A stretch of DNA of 64,000 nucleotides from Micromussa lordhowensis (GCA_964020085.1 OZ026606.1:21667573-21731572); one strand, 5' to 3'. Shown: positions 33,230 through 43,447, counted from the stretch's first letter. Notes: generated by a model not told the origin, from the letters alone. Translations and numbers: made by a program.

Positions 33230-33748
33230 ATGAAAGACCAGAAACGGTGCCAAAAAATGGACAGCTATCGATCAGGATCAGGAAGCAAGTACGATAAGGA
33301 GATGGATAATGCCTTCACTCTGATTTTCCACAATATCAAGAGACTACAAGAGGGCCATTTGAGCAACAGTCCTGCTAATGGCGACACCGCTGGTAGACAA
33401 GCAGAGATGAACCCAGCCAGTTCATTGCAGGTGCCTATGCAGAGACCAAGAGCCAGTTCCGACCCCTTACACGGACTCGCAGAAGGCGGAATTTTCCGCC
33501 AAACCAAAGAAGCATCTGACACTCGTCCAAAATCTCAGTCAGTTACAGATGAAGCTAGTCCATCAGCGCAGCGTCGAAAGGTCACATTTGCAGACGATTG
33601 CACAGCAAAAGAGCCTCGGCAACGCCGAAGAGCGTCCGATTTGATTAAACGACCATCGTCGGATCTTCAACCACGCCAAAGAGCGTCCGATTTAATGAAA
33701 ATACCATCGTCAGATATGCAGCCACGTATTGTGTTTAATGAAAGATGA
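33230..33748 (+). CDS. Single-exon 172-residue basic/Ser-rich protein with PP1-docking-like motif
   Basis: The open frame has an in-frame stop just upstream (near 33,205), so ATG 33230 is the natural start. The product is hydrophilic and likely disordered. It has a RRKVTFADD segment that fits the RVxF protein-phosphatase-1 docking consensus (KVTF), followed by two tandem units RASDLIKRPSSDLQPRQ and RASDLMKIPSSDMQPR. Each unit begins with an RRAS/RQRAS site that fits the basophilic-kinase (PKA-type) consensus; an earlier RPRASSD site is similar. No signal peptide or membrane segment. Function unknown; a PP1 regulatory role is inference from motifs. It is not obviously part of any nearby transposon. 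Confidence 0.55.
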   Translation: MKDQKRCQKMDSYRSGSGSKYDKEMDNAFTLIFHNIKRLQEGHLSNSPANGDTAGRQAEMNPASSLQVPMQRPRASSDPLHGLAEGGIFRQTKEASDTRPKSQSVTDEASPSAQRRKVTFADDCTAKEPRQRRRASDLIKRPSSDLQPRQRASDLMKIPSSDMQPRIVFNER

Positions 33749-34588
33749 TACTGAGCCGTCGAAATGCCCTAAACTATTCCAAGACCAACCCTGACTCGTA
33801 GACCAATATTGACAGAATGGCGTGCAATCCAGTCACATATTTTATGAATGGCACGGACAAAAAAGACAGTGCGATGAATCTAAAAACAAGGGCAGTTTAA
33901 AAATTAATACCCGGGTTTAAAGTAAGCAGTGAGCTGTCGCCGCTCTTGATTATGCATTTGTGAACAGAGCAATGACGTGTGTCGCTATTCATATCGGCCA
34001 GACTTTACACAGCCATTTTCTGACCTGAACTTACATTACCGTAATCAGAAATGTTAACTGTACTGCATATGTCATCAGTTCTGGAGCCCACTGATGAGAA
34101 GAAGCATGTGATATATGATTTATAACATGTAGTGTGCTAAGAATAGAAATTTGCTCAGCGAGCTGTGCATAGTTGAACAAAGAAAGATTAAAAACGCGAC
34201 AGTTACACTTTTCTGTTATCTTTTTGTGCGCAATATTACAATTTTTCGGTTTTTTACGATTTATCCAAGCCGTCTGTTGAAATGGCCTTTTTTCAGGCTG
34301 TTGCACGCACCGTCGGTTTTATTCACGGATTCAAAAAAGTGATCACGCGATGTTAACAAGTTTTTTTGAGTTTAAAACTTTCTAGCAAGACACGCATGAT
34401 TCAAGATATGTTACAGAAAAGAGCTTAAACGACACAAAACCATCACATGGACAAAATTTGCCTCGAAACTTGCAACTTTTGAGGGGTTTGCAACAGGCGT
34501 GCTGCAAACTCTAGACACTAAGAGATGTTTGTCATCACGTGATCACTTGAGTCCGCGGTTAAAACCAACGGTGCTTGCGACGGCCTGC
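33749..34588. other. Intergenic, no gene seen
   Basis: A/T-rich sequence without recognisable coding or repeat families; short frames near 34,030-34,340 look like chance. Confidence 0.4.
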
Positions 34589-34843
34589 AAAAAAGCCATT
34601 TCAACAGACTTCTGCAGATTGCCGAAAATGCTTTACGTGTCATTTTGTAAATTAACTGGAATAGTATGTGCGTCCTGATTGGTCAAAAATGTTTCGGCCG
34701 TTTTAACGGCACAATGAAGCCGTAAACTCCGACCGAGTAAGTTTTTAATTCGTAGGTATCACTTATATATCATATCCGCCGCCTGGTTAGCTCAGTTGGT
34801 AGGGCGTCAGTCTGCTGTGCGGGAGGTCGAGGGTTCGAGCCCT
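34589..34843 (+). repeat. 255-bp direct duplication, copy 1 (includes SINE head)
   Basis: Appears identical to 34844-35098. Contains unique-looking sequence plus the tRNA-like head of the SINE that follows (GCCTGGTTAGCTCAGTTGG ... GGTTCGAGCCCT). Confidence 0.95.
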
Positions 34844-35098
34844 AAAAAAGCCATTTCAACAGACTTCTGCAGATTGCCGAAAATGCTTTACGTGTCATTT
34901 TGTAAATTAACTGGAATAGTATGTGCGTCCTGATTGGTCAAAAATGTTTCGGCCGTTTTAACGGCACAATGAAGCCGTAAACTCCGACCGAGTAAGTTTT
35001 TAATTCGTAGGTATCACTTATATATCATATCCGCCGCCTGGTTAGCTCAGTTGGTAGGGCGTCAGTCTGCTGTGCGGGAGGTCGAGGGTTCGAGCCCT
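34844..35098 (+). repeat. 255-bp direct duplication, copy 2
   Basis: Second tandem copy; here the SINE head continues into its normal body. Confidence 0.95.
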
Positions 35099-35099
35099 A

Positions 35100-35140
<41 letters not shown>

Positions 35141-35430
35141 TGTGCTACCTTTGTAATTATATCTTCAAACGGTCAGACATTCAAGTCTTCTCGGATAAGG
35201 ACTATAAACCGTAGGCCCCGTCTCCTGCATCTTCAGTGTTGCATGGTTAGCAGGGGACGTTAAAGAACCCACGCACTTGTCGAAAAGAGTAGGGGACGTA
35301 GTTCCCGGTGTTGTGGTCTATCTCTACATGTATGGGTCGGGCGGGTGAGATCAATAATGGACTGATAGCGACAGCCTGAGGCGCCTTATATAAGCTGACG
35401 TCCGATCTCACCCAATAGCCTGAGGAAACA
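35037..35430 (+). mobile_element. tRNA-headed SINE
   Basis: The head has a pol III A box (TAGCTCAGTTGG) and B box (GGTTCGAGCCC), and the acceptor-like ends pair imperfectly, so it is a SINE head and not a working tRNA. The body has GGGGACGTTAAAGAACCCAC, a conserved SINE core seen in many invertebrates. A partial extra head lies 255 bp upstream because of a tandem duplication. Confidence 0.8.
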
Positions 35431-35499
35431 TTGTAAAATTGGTCCTGAAAAGCCCCAAGGGGAGTGTCCAATTCGTGCAATTACAATTACAATATCACA

Positions 35500-35735
35500 A
35501 CAGCTTAAGCTGGTTTTTACGCGGGTCCTCTATCCTGGTCGAATTGGAATTCGGAGAAATTGGCTTGACTGGGGGGAGGAAAACCGGAGAACCCGGAGAA
35601 AAAACCTTAAAGGAAGGACGAGAACCATTCACAAATTCAACCCAACAATGGCACCTGACTGGAATCGAACCACGGCCACATTGGGCCATGTTGGCGGGAG
35701 GTGAGCGCTCTCACTCTGTGCCATCCCTGTTCCAG
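35500..35735 (-). mobile_element. tRNA-headed SINE on the minus strand
   Basis: Read on the minus strand: GGATGGCACAGAGTGAGAGC (head with A box), then B box GGTTCGATTCC (plus 35660-35671), and a body with TTTTCTCCGGGTTCTCCG. A related body piece lies at 47088-47200. Confidence 0.7.
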
Positions 35736-36023
35736 CTCCTCATCCTTGCCTAAAAATCGCAAAACGGGCGTAAAAATTAATCTTCCACAATATCGTAAAT
35801 ACTCTTTTTCTTTGGCCATCGTAGCTTAATAAGAAATAACACACCATCTGCGGTGACGTGAACATGACCATAAAACGCATTTTGGATAAACAAAATTCAT
35901 TTAACTTGTAGAAGTAACCGTTTGGAATAGAAGTAATAACTAAATTAAAATTAAAGATAAGCAACTGATTAATTAATTCTTTATCTTGCAATGTGTATCT
36001 GACCGACCTTTTGCTAATATATC
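35736..36023. other. Short A/T-rich spacer before the LTR element
   Basis: No gene or repeat recognised. Confidence 0.4.
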
Positions 36024-36187
36024 TGTAATGGGACACTTCGTGTATGATACATGGTGTAAGAGTCGGATAGAAAACACGTGGTAAGAATCCTTTTGAAGAA
36101 CTTGATGTATGTCACTCGGCTACGCGATTAAAACAGTTAAAACGACTTCAGGAATCGTCTATATTTTCCTGTGTGGCGTTTATTACA
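36024..36187 (+). repeat. 5' LTR
   Basis: 164 bp, TGTAATGGGACACTTCGTGT ... GTGGCGTTTATTACA. Short for a gypsy LTR. Confidence 0.95.
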
Positions 36188-36188
36188 T

Positions 36189-36205
36189 TGGTGTCAGAAG
36201 TGGGA
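36189..36205 (+). promoter_or_regulatory. Primer-binding site
   Basis: TGGTGTCAGAAGTGGGA directly follows the LTR; it begins with TGG, complementary to a tRNA CCA end, and is a common PBS of gypsy elements. Confidence 0.8.
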
Positions 36206-36222
36206 TCTAAAGTGACCAAGGA

Positions 36223-37209
36223 ATGAGTGACGGAGGACAGGAAATGCTCGGAGGCGCCGAGGGCGGTCTACCAAACGAACCCGCGCCAAAACAAGAAGCG
36301 AAGCCACAATCAAAAAGTGCATCGCAGGAGGAGAGTTCTGGAATTCAGCAACTGGTGAATACCTTATCCCAGGCCCTGAAGCAGAGCATGGTGGTTTCTA
36401 GCGAAACGGAATCTAGGAGAAACGTACGAGCTCCGCGTGTTTATTCAGTGGGTCAAAATTTCAAAACCTGGCTTTCGCAGTTTCTTCAGTATGCAAATCT
36501 TGTACATATCAAACCTTCAGATCGTCGAGCGTATTTACTTACCCTGCTGGATCAACCGGCCTACAAAGCGGTTGAGCTTCTGAAACTTTCAGGATCGTTA
36601 ACCTTCGAGGAATTCACGGCACAACTGGTTAAAAGGTTTGATTCGGGCAAGACGAAGGAAGATTATAAATTGCAGTTACGGGCTAGGTCTCAAAGGCCGA
36701 ATGAGGATTTCGAAGCGTTCGCCGATAATTTGATGGAGCTAGTGGAAAATGCCTACCCAGAGGCAGCTTATTCGTTCAAGGTGGAACTGGCAAGAGATCA
36801 GTTTATTCAAGGAGTGGCAATCAGCGATGATTTACGAGAAAAGGTGTTCATGAGTCAACCGGCGTCGCTTGTGGAGGCTGTTCGTGTTGTTCGTCAGTTA
36901 GAAAGCGCGCGTAAAGCTTGTCAGTCTGTGCCATCCGTGGAAACGAAAAAGTCGGTGAACGCGGTGAGTGCCTCAGCGGATGGTGACAAAATTTCAACTG
37001 AGATTCGTGAGCTTAAGGAGATCGTTCTAGGTATGAATGAGAAAATTCGTGAGCTGGAAAGGAAAGCTGAAACGACTTCGACTGCACGGCGCCGCAGTGA
37101 CGTGGTATGTTTTGCTTGCCGCCAACCTGGCCATTTTGCTCGGAGTTGCCCATACAAAGAAGGGGGAAACAGTGGTCGGGGCCTGCCGAGGGCCAGGCAG
37201 TCCCCGTGA
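36223..37209 (+). CDS. gag: Gag polyprotein of gypsy element
   Basis: 328 residues from the first ATG after the PBS. An acidic/Gln-rich start is followed by a capsid-like retrotransposon Gag domain (FKTWLSQFLQYANL ... LRARSQRPNEDFEAFADNL), a coiled-coil-prone stretch near residues 255-280 and one CCHC zinc knuckle near the C-terminus (CFACRQPGHFARSC). It packages element RNA in cytoplasmic particles. Its last 100 bases overlap pol in the -1 frame. Confidence 0.95.
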   Translation: MSDGGQEMLGGAEGGLPNEPAPKQEAKPQSKSASQEESSGIQQLVNTLSQALKQSMVVSSETESRRNVRAPRVYSVGQNFKTWLSQFLQYANLVHIKPSDRRAYLLTLLDQPAYKAVELLKLSGSLTFEEFTAQLVKRFDSGKTKEDYKLQLRARSQRPNEDFEAFADNLMELVENAYPEAAYSFKVELARDQFIQGVAISDDLREKVFMSQPASLVEAVRVVRQLESARKACQSVPSVETKKSVNAVSASADGDKISTEIRELKEIVLGMNEKIRELERKAETTSTARRRSDVVCFACRQPGHFARSCPYKEGGNSGRGLPRARQSP

Positions 37210-40200
37210 GGTCCGCAGTAGTGGCCCAAGCACCAATAGTCACCAATGAGGTAAACGACCCTGTTTTTATAAGTAACAATGTACTTTCTGCCATATCAGA
37301 CTCTGGAATCTATATTACAGGACTTGTGAACCATAGTGTAACTGGTATATTGCTAGACACTGGTGCAACTGTTAGTGTTTTGAATGAAGAAACATGGAGA
37401 AAATGTGGGCATTTCTCAAAAGTCAACCCAGTGACTGGGACTCTGACCACAGCAAATGGAAATGAATTAACGGTTCTGGGAGAAACAAAAGTCAGATTTC
37501 GTGTAGGAAACATTGATTGTTTTTGGGCTGTCATGATTGCACGGGGCCTATCCCATGATTGCATACTTGGCTCAGACTTTTTCCAGCACTTTGGCTGTCA
37601 AATTCACTATGACACTGGAACCTTTGTAGTGGGCCATACTGAAATTCCAATCAGATACTGCAAGGTTACACCAAGTGTTTGCAAAATTTTTCTGAATGAT
37701 GACATACAAGTGGAACCCGGAACTGAACAAGTGATCGAAGCCAAGCTGGAGAATGGATATGATCGTAACACTGGAACGCCTGGGATTTTGGAGGAGTCAA
37801 GGGAACTAAGAGGCAAATCAGAAATTAATGTAGCTCGTTCCTTAGTGGTCCCCAGGGATGGACTGACCATAGTTCGAGTTGCTAACTTCTCCGATAGGCC
37901 CATCAGACTGCGGCCAGATTTTCCTGTTGCTGAATTCCACCCCATTAGTAGTGTGGATGGTCGTGTTGTTTCTATGGAAACGGATCCAGATTTTACAAAT
38001 ACCTCCCATCCATCTTGTTCGCTTATTGACAGCTCAGTAGTTAAAGATGAGCAGCCGATGGAGGACGAAAAGTGGAAATCACTTTTACAAGGTAACCTGG
38101 AAGGGCTGTCGGAAGACCAGAGACGACAATTTTCGTCTCTAGTAACGGAATATGAGGATATCTTTTCGAAGGACAGCTCTGATTTAGGAAAGTCAGGCCT
38201 CTTGGAACATGCCATCGACACGGGTGATTGCAAGCCAGTGAAGCAGCCTCCCCGTCGGGTACCGCCCTACCAGCGAGAGGTTATTGATAAGCAACTAGAT
38301 GAGCTCCTAGCTACAGGCAGGGTTGAACCGTCTCAAAGTCCATGGAGCAGTCCCGTAGTGCTTGCGAGAAAACATGATGGGACATATCGTATGTGTATTG
38401 ACTTTCGTAAACTCAACCAGTCTACGAAGAAGGATGCCATACCCCTGCCTCGGACAGATGATTTGTTGGAGGCCTTAGGTGGGGCTCAGTGGTTTTCTAG
38501 CCTGGATTTAGCTTCGGGGTACTGGCAAATGCAGGTGAAAGAAGAGGATAGGCCTAAAACAGCTTTCTCAACTCATCGTGGACAGTTTCAGTGGACAGTG
38601 ATGCCATTTGGATTGACAAATGGCCCAGCTAGCTTCACCAGATTAATGAACCTTGCACTCAGTGGTCTCACCTGGACCCACTGTTTAGTGTATTTGGATG
38701 ATATCATCATCTGGGCTCCTACCTTTGAAGATCACATTCACCGTCTCCGGCTGGTGTTTGATCGTATAAGGGCTGCTGGTTTGAAACTAAAGCCATCTAA
38801 GTGCCGATTTCTTAGAAAGGAAGTTGTCTTTCTAGGACATGTCGTGTCTTCTGACGGGATCAAGACTGACCCTGAGAAAGTTAAAGCTGTTGAAACATGG
38901 CCAGTGCCACTTAATGTCAAAGAGCTTCAAAGCTTCCTCGGACTTGCTAGCTATTACAGGAAATTCATCCTTGGGTTTTCCATCATTGCTGAACCTCTGT
39001 ACCAGCTGTGTAGGAAGACTGTGTCGTTTAGTTGGCAACAGGGACAACAGGCAGCATTCGAGGAACTGAAAGGCCGTCTGATAAGCGCGCCAGTGCTAGC
39101 TTACCCCAATTTCAGTGCTGAGGCAGGGTCTTTCATACTTGACACTGACGCAAGCCAGTACCAGGGAATTGGAGCAGTTCTATCTCAACAGCAGCAGGAT
39201 GGGACAGAGCGGGTGATTGCTTATGGTAGTCGCTCCTTAAACGAACATGAAAAGAATTATTGCACCACTCGGTTGGAAATGCTTGCTTTAGTGACGTATG
39301 TTGACTACTTCCGGTACTATTTGTTAGGGCGACGGTTCTGTGTACGAACTGACCATTCCTCACTGAGATGGTTGAGGTCCTTTAAAGAGCCTGAAGGGCA
39401 GGTGGCTCGTTGGCTTGAACGCCTCCAAGAGTATGACTTTGAGGTACAACACCGGCCAGGAAAGCAACACAGTAACGCAGACAGCTTGTCTCGACGGCCT
39501 AGGCGAAATCATGGAGAATGCCCCTCATGTGCCCCATCTGCAAAGCCAGAGGTAGCAACGGTCACCAGCAGGCTGCCACATGGTCATAATGATGATGAAA
39601 AGGATCTGTGGTCATTCGAGAACGTGGCACAAGCTCAAAGTGAGGATCCTGATATTGGCCCAGTTGTGGATCAATTGTTGCGGGAATGGAAGAAACCAAC
39701 CGATGAGGAACTTCGGCCCTTGAGTCGAGCAACAAGAGAAATCTGGGCGCAATGGGAACTATTGGAGCTACGAGAAGGAGTACTTTATCTGCGGTCACCT
39801 GTAAGAGGCCCGTCAGCTAAGAGCAGGATGGTCTTACCTCAGAAACTTGTTAAAGAATCGCTCATGGAAATTCATGATGGTTTAACAGGTGCCCACTTAG
39901 GAAGAATGAAGACCCTGAAGAAGATGAAAACTAGGTTTTGGAGACCAGGTTTGACAAAAGAAGTTCATCGGTATTGTAGCAGCTGCCTGACCTGTGCTAA
40001 GTGCAAGCCCAGGCCTAGACCAAAGGCACCCCTACATCCGATACCATCTGGAAACCCTATGCAAAGAATCCACATTGACATAGTTGGCCCCTTACCAAGG
40101 TCTCGAAGGGGAAATCGCTACATTCTGACTGTACAATGCAGTTTTACAAAGTGGGCGGAGGCGTATGCGATTCCAAATCAACGTGCCACAACTTGTGCAA

Positions 40201-41498
40201 GGGTGTTGGTAAAGAACTGGATTTGTCGGTATGGCGTGCCAGACAGCATACACAGTGATCAAGGAAGAAACTTCGAGTCCCAGGTGTTTGCGGAAATGTG
40301 CCATTTGTTGAACATCAACAAAACTCGGTCAACTGCGTATCATCCAGAGGGCAATGGGCAAGTTGAGAATCTGCACAAGACCCTTAAGAGCATGCTGAAA
40401 GCCAGAGTTGACGATGATCCACAGCGCTGGGATGAACAACTAGATTACTGCATGATGGCCTTCAGAAGTAGTGTCCACTCCTCCACGGAACATACACCAT
40501 TTGAGCTAATGTTTGGGAGGGAGATGAGGATACCCCTGGATGTAATGATGGGCAGTGGGCCCATGGGCAGTGAAGACAGTTACTCTGAATTCGTAGCAGA
40601 CCTTCAGGGTAACCTAGAAGCTGCATACCGTGATGTGCGGCAAAACCTCAAGGTTGCTCAGCGTCGTCAGAAAGATGCATACGACAAGGGAGTGAGACAT
40701 ATGCTGTTTCAACCTGGTGATTTAGTGTTGCGCTACGATCCACAACTGAAACCAGGTGAAGTAAACAAGTTCCATCGACAGTGGGAGGGACCATATGAGA
40801 TAGTGGAGCGAGTCACTGATGTTACATACCGGGTGAAGAAGGTCAGGGGACATTCTAGGAAGTCTCGAGTAGTCCATTTCAACAACTTGCGGTTGTACAA
40901 GAGAAGGCAGGAAGGAAGCATGGAGGAAACGGGTGCCAAGGAAGCAGTGGATGCACCTGTAGGAGGCAACGGAGCTGGTGAACAGGTACAGACAGCATCG
41001 GAGGAGGTGGTATCAATGGAACCTGATATAGCTACCAGTGGAACCGAGGAAGAGGCTGTCTGGGTCGCAGCTAGAAGTGAAGGGTACAATGAGGTTGTCG
41101 ATATGCCAGACGAGAGCGCAAGCGGGGACCCGCCCTACCTCGCTGAATCTGCTTCGGACGGAGAAGTTGAACAGGGTGCTGGAAGTGACCACGTGGTAGA
41201 TAAACCGGCTGCTGAGGGAGGTGGACTGTTAGATGATGCCCAAGGTTGTTGCAGGAATGGGGAAGAGAACAAAGAACATGAACAGGAGGTCGAAGAGGAG
41301 CAGCCGGTTGGTCAGAGCCAACGACCAGCACGCATAAGAAGACCCCCAGACCGTTATGGTGAATGGATTCTGAATAGTTTACAGCAGATAACTGACCGCT
41401 TAAAGATGTTGGAGGACAAGCAGAGGCAGGACAAGGAGCGGATAAAGAAACTGAAGCCAATATTGCTGAAGAAGGCTAGAGCACTGCGAGAACTTTGA
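37107..41498 (+). CDS. pol: Pol polyprotein (PR-RT-RH-IN) of gypsy element
   Basis: Open frame of up to 1463 codons; the real product most likely starts by -1 frameshift from gag at about 37,170, not at the ATG. Domains in order: aspartic protease (LLDTGATVSVL, about residue 90); reverse transcriptase with MPFGLTNGPASF and YLDDI (about 480-540); RNase H with DTDASQYQGIGAVLSQ; integrase with an HHCC zinc-binding part (H..LTGAH...CSSCLTCAKC), catalytic Asp in HIDIVGPL, Asp in HSDQGRNF and Glu in GNGQVENLHK; then a GPY/F-like module (WEGPYEIV). A long acidic C-terminal tail ends with RPARIRRPPDRYGEW and a coiled-coil. All catalytic residues are present. Confidence 0.96.
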   Translation: MFCLPPTWPFCSELPIQRRGKQWSGPAEGQAVPVRSAVVAQAPIVTNEVNDPVFISNNVLSAISDSGIYITGLVNHSVTGILLDTGATVSVLNEETWRKCGHFSKVNPVTGTLTTANGNELTVLGETKVRFRVGNIDCFWAVMIARGLSHDCILGSDFFQHFGCQIHYDTGTFVVGHTEIPIRYCKVTPSVCKIFLNDDIQVEPGTEQVIEAKLENGYDRNTGTPGILEESRELRGKSEINVARSLVVPRDGLTIVRVANFSDRPIRLRPDFPVAEFHPISSVDGRVVSMETDPDFTNTSHPSCSLIDSSVVKDEQPMEDEKWKSLLQGNLEGLSEDQRRQFSSLVTEYEDIFSKDSSDLGKSGLLEHAIDTGDCKPVKQPPRRVPPYQREVIDKQLDELLATGRVEPSQSPWSSPVVLARKHDGTYRMCIDFRKLNQSTKKDAIPLPRTDDLLEALGGAQWFSSLDLASGYWQMQVKEEDRPKTAFSTHRGQFQWTVMPFGLTNGPASFTRLMNLALSGLTWTHCLVYLDDIIIWAPTFEDHIHRLRLVFDRIRAAGLKLKPSKCRFLRKEVVFLGHVVSSDGIKTDPEKVKAVETWPVPLNVKELQSFLGLASYYRKFILGFSIIAEPLYQLCRKTVSFSWQQGQQAAFEELKGRLISAPVLAYPNFSAEAGSFILDTDASQYQGIGAVLSQQQQDGTERVIAYGSRSLNEHEKNYCTTRLEMLALVTYVDYFRYYLLGRRFCVRTDHSSLRWLRSFKEPEGQVARWLERLQEYDFEVQHRPGKQHSNADSLSRRPRRNHGECPSCAPSAKPEVATVTSRLPHGHNDDEKDLWSFENVAQAQSEDPDIGPVVDQLLREWKKPTDEELRPLSRATREIWAQWELLELREGVLYLRSPVRGPSAKSRMVLPQKLVKESLMEIHDGLTGAHLGRMKTLKKMKTRFWRPGLTKEVHRYCSSCLTCAKCKPRPRPKAPLHPIPSGNPMQRIHIDIVGPLPRSRRGNRYILTVQCSFTKWAEAYAIPNQRATTCARVLVKNWICRYGVPDSIHSDQGRNFESQVFAEMCHLLNINKTRSTAYHPEGNGQVENLHKTLKSMLKARVDDDPQRWDEQLDYCMMAFRSSVHSSTEHTPFELMFGREMRIPLDVMMGSGPMGSEDSYSEFVADLQGNLEAAYRDVRQNLKVAQRRQKDAYDKGVRHMLFQPGDLVLRYDPQLKPGEVNKFHRQWEGPYEIVERVTDVTYRVKKVRGHSRKSRVVHFNNLRLYKRRQEGSMEETGAKEAVDAPVGGNGAGEQVQTASEEVVSMEPDIATSGTEEEAVWVAARSEGYNEVVDMPDESASGDPPYLAESASDGEVEQGAGSDHVVDKPAAEGGGLLDDAQGCCRNGEENKEHEQEVEEEQPVGQSQRPARIRRPPDRYGEWILNSLQQITDRLKMLEDKQRQDKERIKKLKPILLKKARALREL
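37164..37206 (+). promoter_or_regulatory. Programmed -1 ribosomal frameshift signal (gag-pol)
   Basis: Slippery heptamer G GGA AAC at 37164-37170 is in the correct register with the gag codons. Six bases later CGGGG (37177-37181) pairs with CCCCG (37202-37206) and CCTG (37182-37185) with CAGG (37194-37197), a stable hairpin at the usual spacing. Slipping -1 here enters the pol frame. Confidence 0.85.
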
Positions 41499-41608
41499 TA
41501 GTATTCAAACTGTTTCGGGACTTTGTTAAGAGACTAAATCAACGGATTGACTTTATTTTGTTGTAGTACACGGAATGATCGTGAATCTGGAGATTCATTC
41601 TTTGTAGT

Positions 41609-41619
41609 AGAGGGGATAG
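41609..41619 (+). other. Polypurine tract
   Basis: AGAGGGGATAG directly precedes the 3' LTR, the expected plus-strand primer site. Confidence 0.75.
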
Positions 41620-41783
41620 TGTAATGGGACACTTCGTGTATGATACATGGTGTAAGAGTCGGATAGAAAACACGTGGTAAGAATCCTTTTGAAGAACTTG
41701 ATGTATGTCACTCGGCTACGCGATTAAAACAGTTAAAACGACTTCAGGAATCGTCTATATTTTCCTGTGTGGCGTTTATTACA
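41620..41783 (+). repeat. 3' LTR
   Basis: 164 bp; no difference from the 5' LTR found by eye. Confidence 0.95.
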
Positions 41784-42761
41784 TATCAAAGTGGTCCCAT
41801 TTTAAGTTGTGACCAGTTCACGCGACGTATCTGCGATGGCAGAAGCATGACAGCTACTCGTGATCACAGTTTTTCTGTCATGCGATCTACGTTTTGTTTT
41901 TCCAATGCGATGCGATGAGCGCTTTGTAAAATAACCCTAAGATTAATGCAGCCATAAAATTATTAATGCAGGTCTTCAGCTGTTTGGTAACAATTTTGCT
42001 TTGTACCCCTAAATAAGGTAGAACTAAGATGATTTCCTTTTTGGGGACTGTGGATTCTTCAGTCTGTTTTGCTGCCTGTTCAGAACAACATTAATGTTGT
42101 AATTGATAAGGCCAGCAGGGTAACAACTTCCTCAGTTCATTCAAACAAGAGCTCAAAAGAGAAGGTGACGAACAGATGTGGAAACAACGAAAAGAGAGCG
42201 TGCGGATGGAGTTTACTTTGTATTTCCTAGGTGTGAATTAGTTCCATTTCGCCTTTTCAGGCCGGTAAAGGTCTTCTGTTGTTGATGTTGTTCTTATGTT
42301 GAGAACGTATGACTGTGGCGTTTGACGAGAATGTCCAAGAAAGGGATTGTACTGTTCTCTTCAAATTCAACGATGAATTTGATAGTTGTGTGACAGTTAT
42401 TGAGGTGGTGTGGAAACTGAGTTGCTGTGTTTTACAAGGTCAAGGAATCGTTAACGTACCGAAACCAAATAGAAGGGCGAGCGCTGTTGTGAAGAACCCA
42501 TTTCTCATCAAAATGGCACACAAAGATTTTCAGTGGCAAAAACAGGACCTAAAGGAGAGCCCACAGCCACACCATCAATTTAGCCATATTACCGATTGTC
42601 CATCAAATATGAAATGGTTCTTCTTTGTGATAAGTTTGCTTCGTGAGATAAACAAGATAAACAAAATGAAGCGATAGAAATGCATCTTTATCGTGAAACT
42701 TGACTGCTACAATGCCTTCTAATCTATTGTTATCACTGTACTTCTGAGAGCATACACAATG
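41784..42761. other. Intergenic; one uncertain 122-codon frame
   Basis: Plus frame 42309-42677 is the longest here but shows no domain, signal or splice support; treated as uncertain. Around 41,820-41,910 are TGCGAT/ATCGCA motifs like those at 3205-3345. Confidence 0.3.
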
Positions 42762-43447
42762 CTCAGGTAAATTAAGGCCTGGGCCGAAATCAGTTTTTTA
42801 GAAATAACTGAGGGGGTGGTCTAACTATGGATCAGTTTTAGATTGCACGGAATAACTTTGGAATATCTTTAAGATCGATAAATTGTGAAACCTTAAATGC
42901 TGTTTAGGATCATTTGTTGTCACGTGACCTGTCAGAGTTATTTCTAGCTCAAAAATCTTCTAAGCAAAATGGCAATACTTTTTGTAACTTCCTTGTGGCT
43001 GCTTTTGTTTTTATTATGTTAACACTATTAGGTACATTATTTCTGTGCTTGGCCATTGTAAGATAATTTAAAATAAAAGTCTAATAAAAGAAATTACTTT
43101 CATGGGGGGACTGGGCACTAGTACAAAATGCTGTTTATTATTAAAACTAAACACATATTTAATAAAGGCCAAGCACAGTTGGTTTCCTTTTACCATTTTG
43201 ACTAATCCGGTAGCATTAAAGTTAAACTACTTTTGGTATAAACTGTTGCCGTTTTTGGTTTTTAATTTTCTGGCCGCGCCAAGTCACGTGACCTAATTTG
43301 CATACATTATCGGCATCAGCATAACCGCATTGGTAAACCTATTAGTGCGTTAGAGTTTTAGGTTGTTATGACTAAACCCTCAGAAGTTAGACCACCCCCT
43401 TACTTTTTTGTATAATAATTTGAGGCCCATGCCTTAATTTACTTGAG
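42762..43447. mobile_element. 686-bp DNA element with long inverted ends
   Basis: Left end CTCAGGTAAATTAAGGCCTG and right end the near complement (CTCAAGTAAATTAAGGCATG). A second paired block, GGGGGTGGTCTAACT, lies 50-60 bp inside each end. No coding capacity. Confidence 0.75.

Larger units (their letters stand above)
36024..41783 (+). mobile_element. Intact Ty3/gypsy LTR retrotransposon
   Basis: 5.76 kb with two 164-bp LTRs that look identical base for base, TG...CA ends, and TATC on both sides (36020-36023, 41784-41787) as a 4-bp target duplication. Order LTR, PBS, gag, pol (protease, RT, RNase H, integrase), purine tract, LTR. Open frames are undamaged, so this is a recent insertion that may still be active. 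No env-like frame. Confidence 0.97.

Noticed and set aside
34792..35110. Two tRNA genes
   Set aside because: A and B boxes are present but the anticodon and T stems pair poorly and the sequence runs into a SINE body; these are SINE heads.
37310..41460. Several 60-208 codon minus-strand frames inside the gypsy pol
   Set aside because: They are antisense shadows of a strongly conserved coding frame and show no domain.
42309..42677. 122-codon ORF as a gene
   Set aside because: No domain, signal peptide or exon structure; length is within chance for this A/T content.
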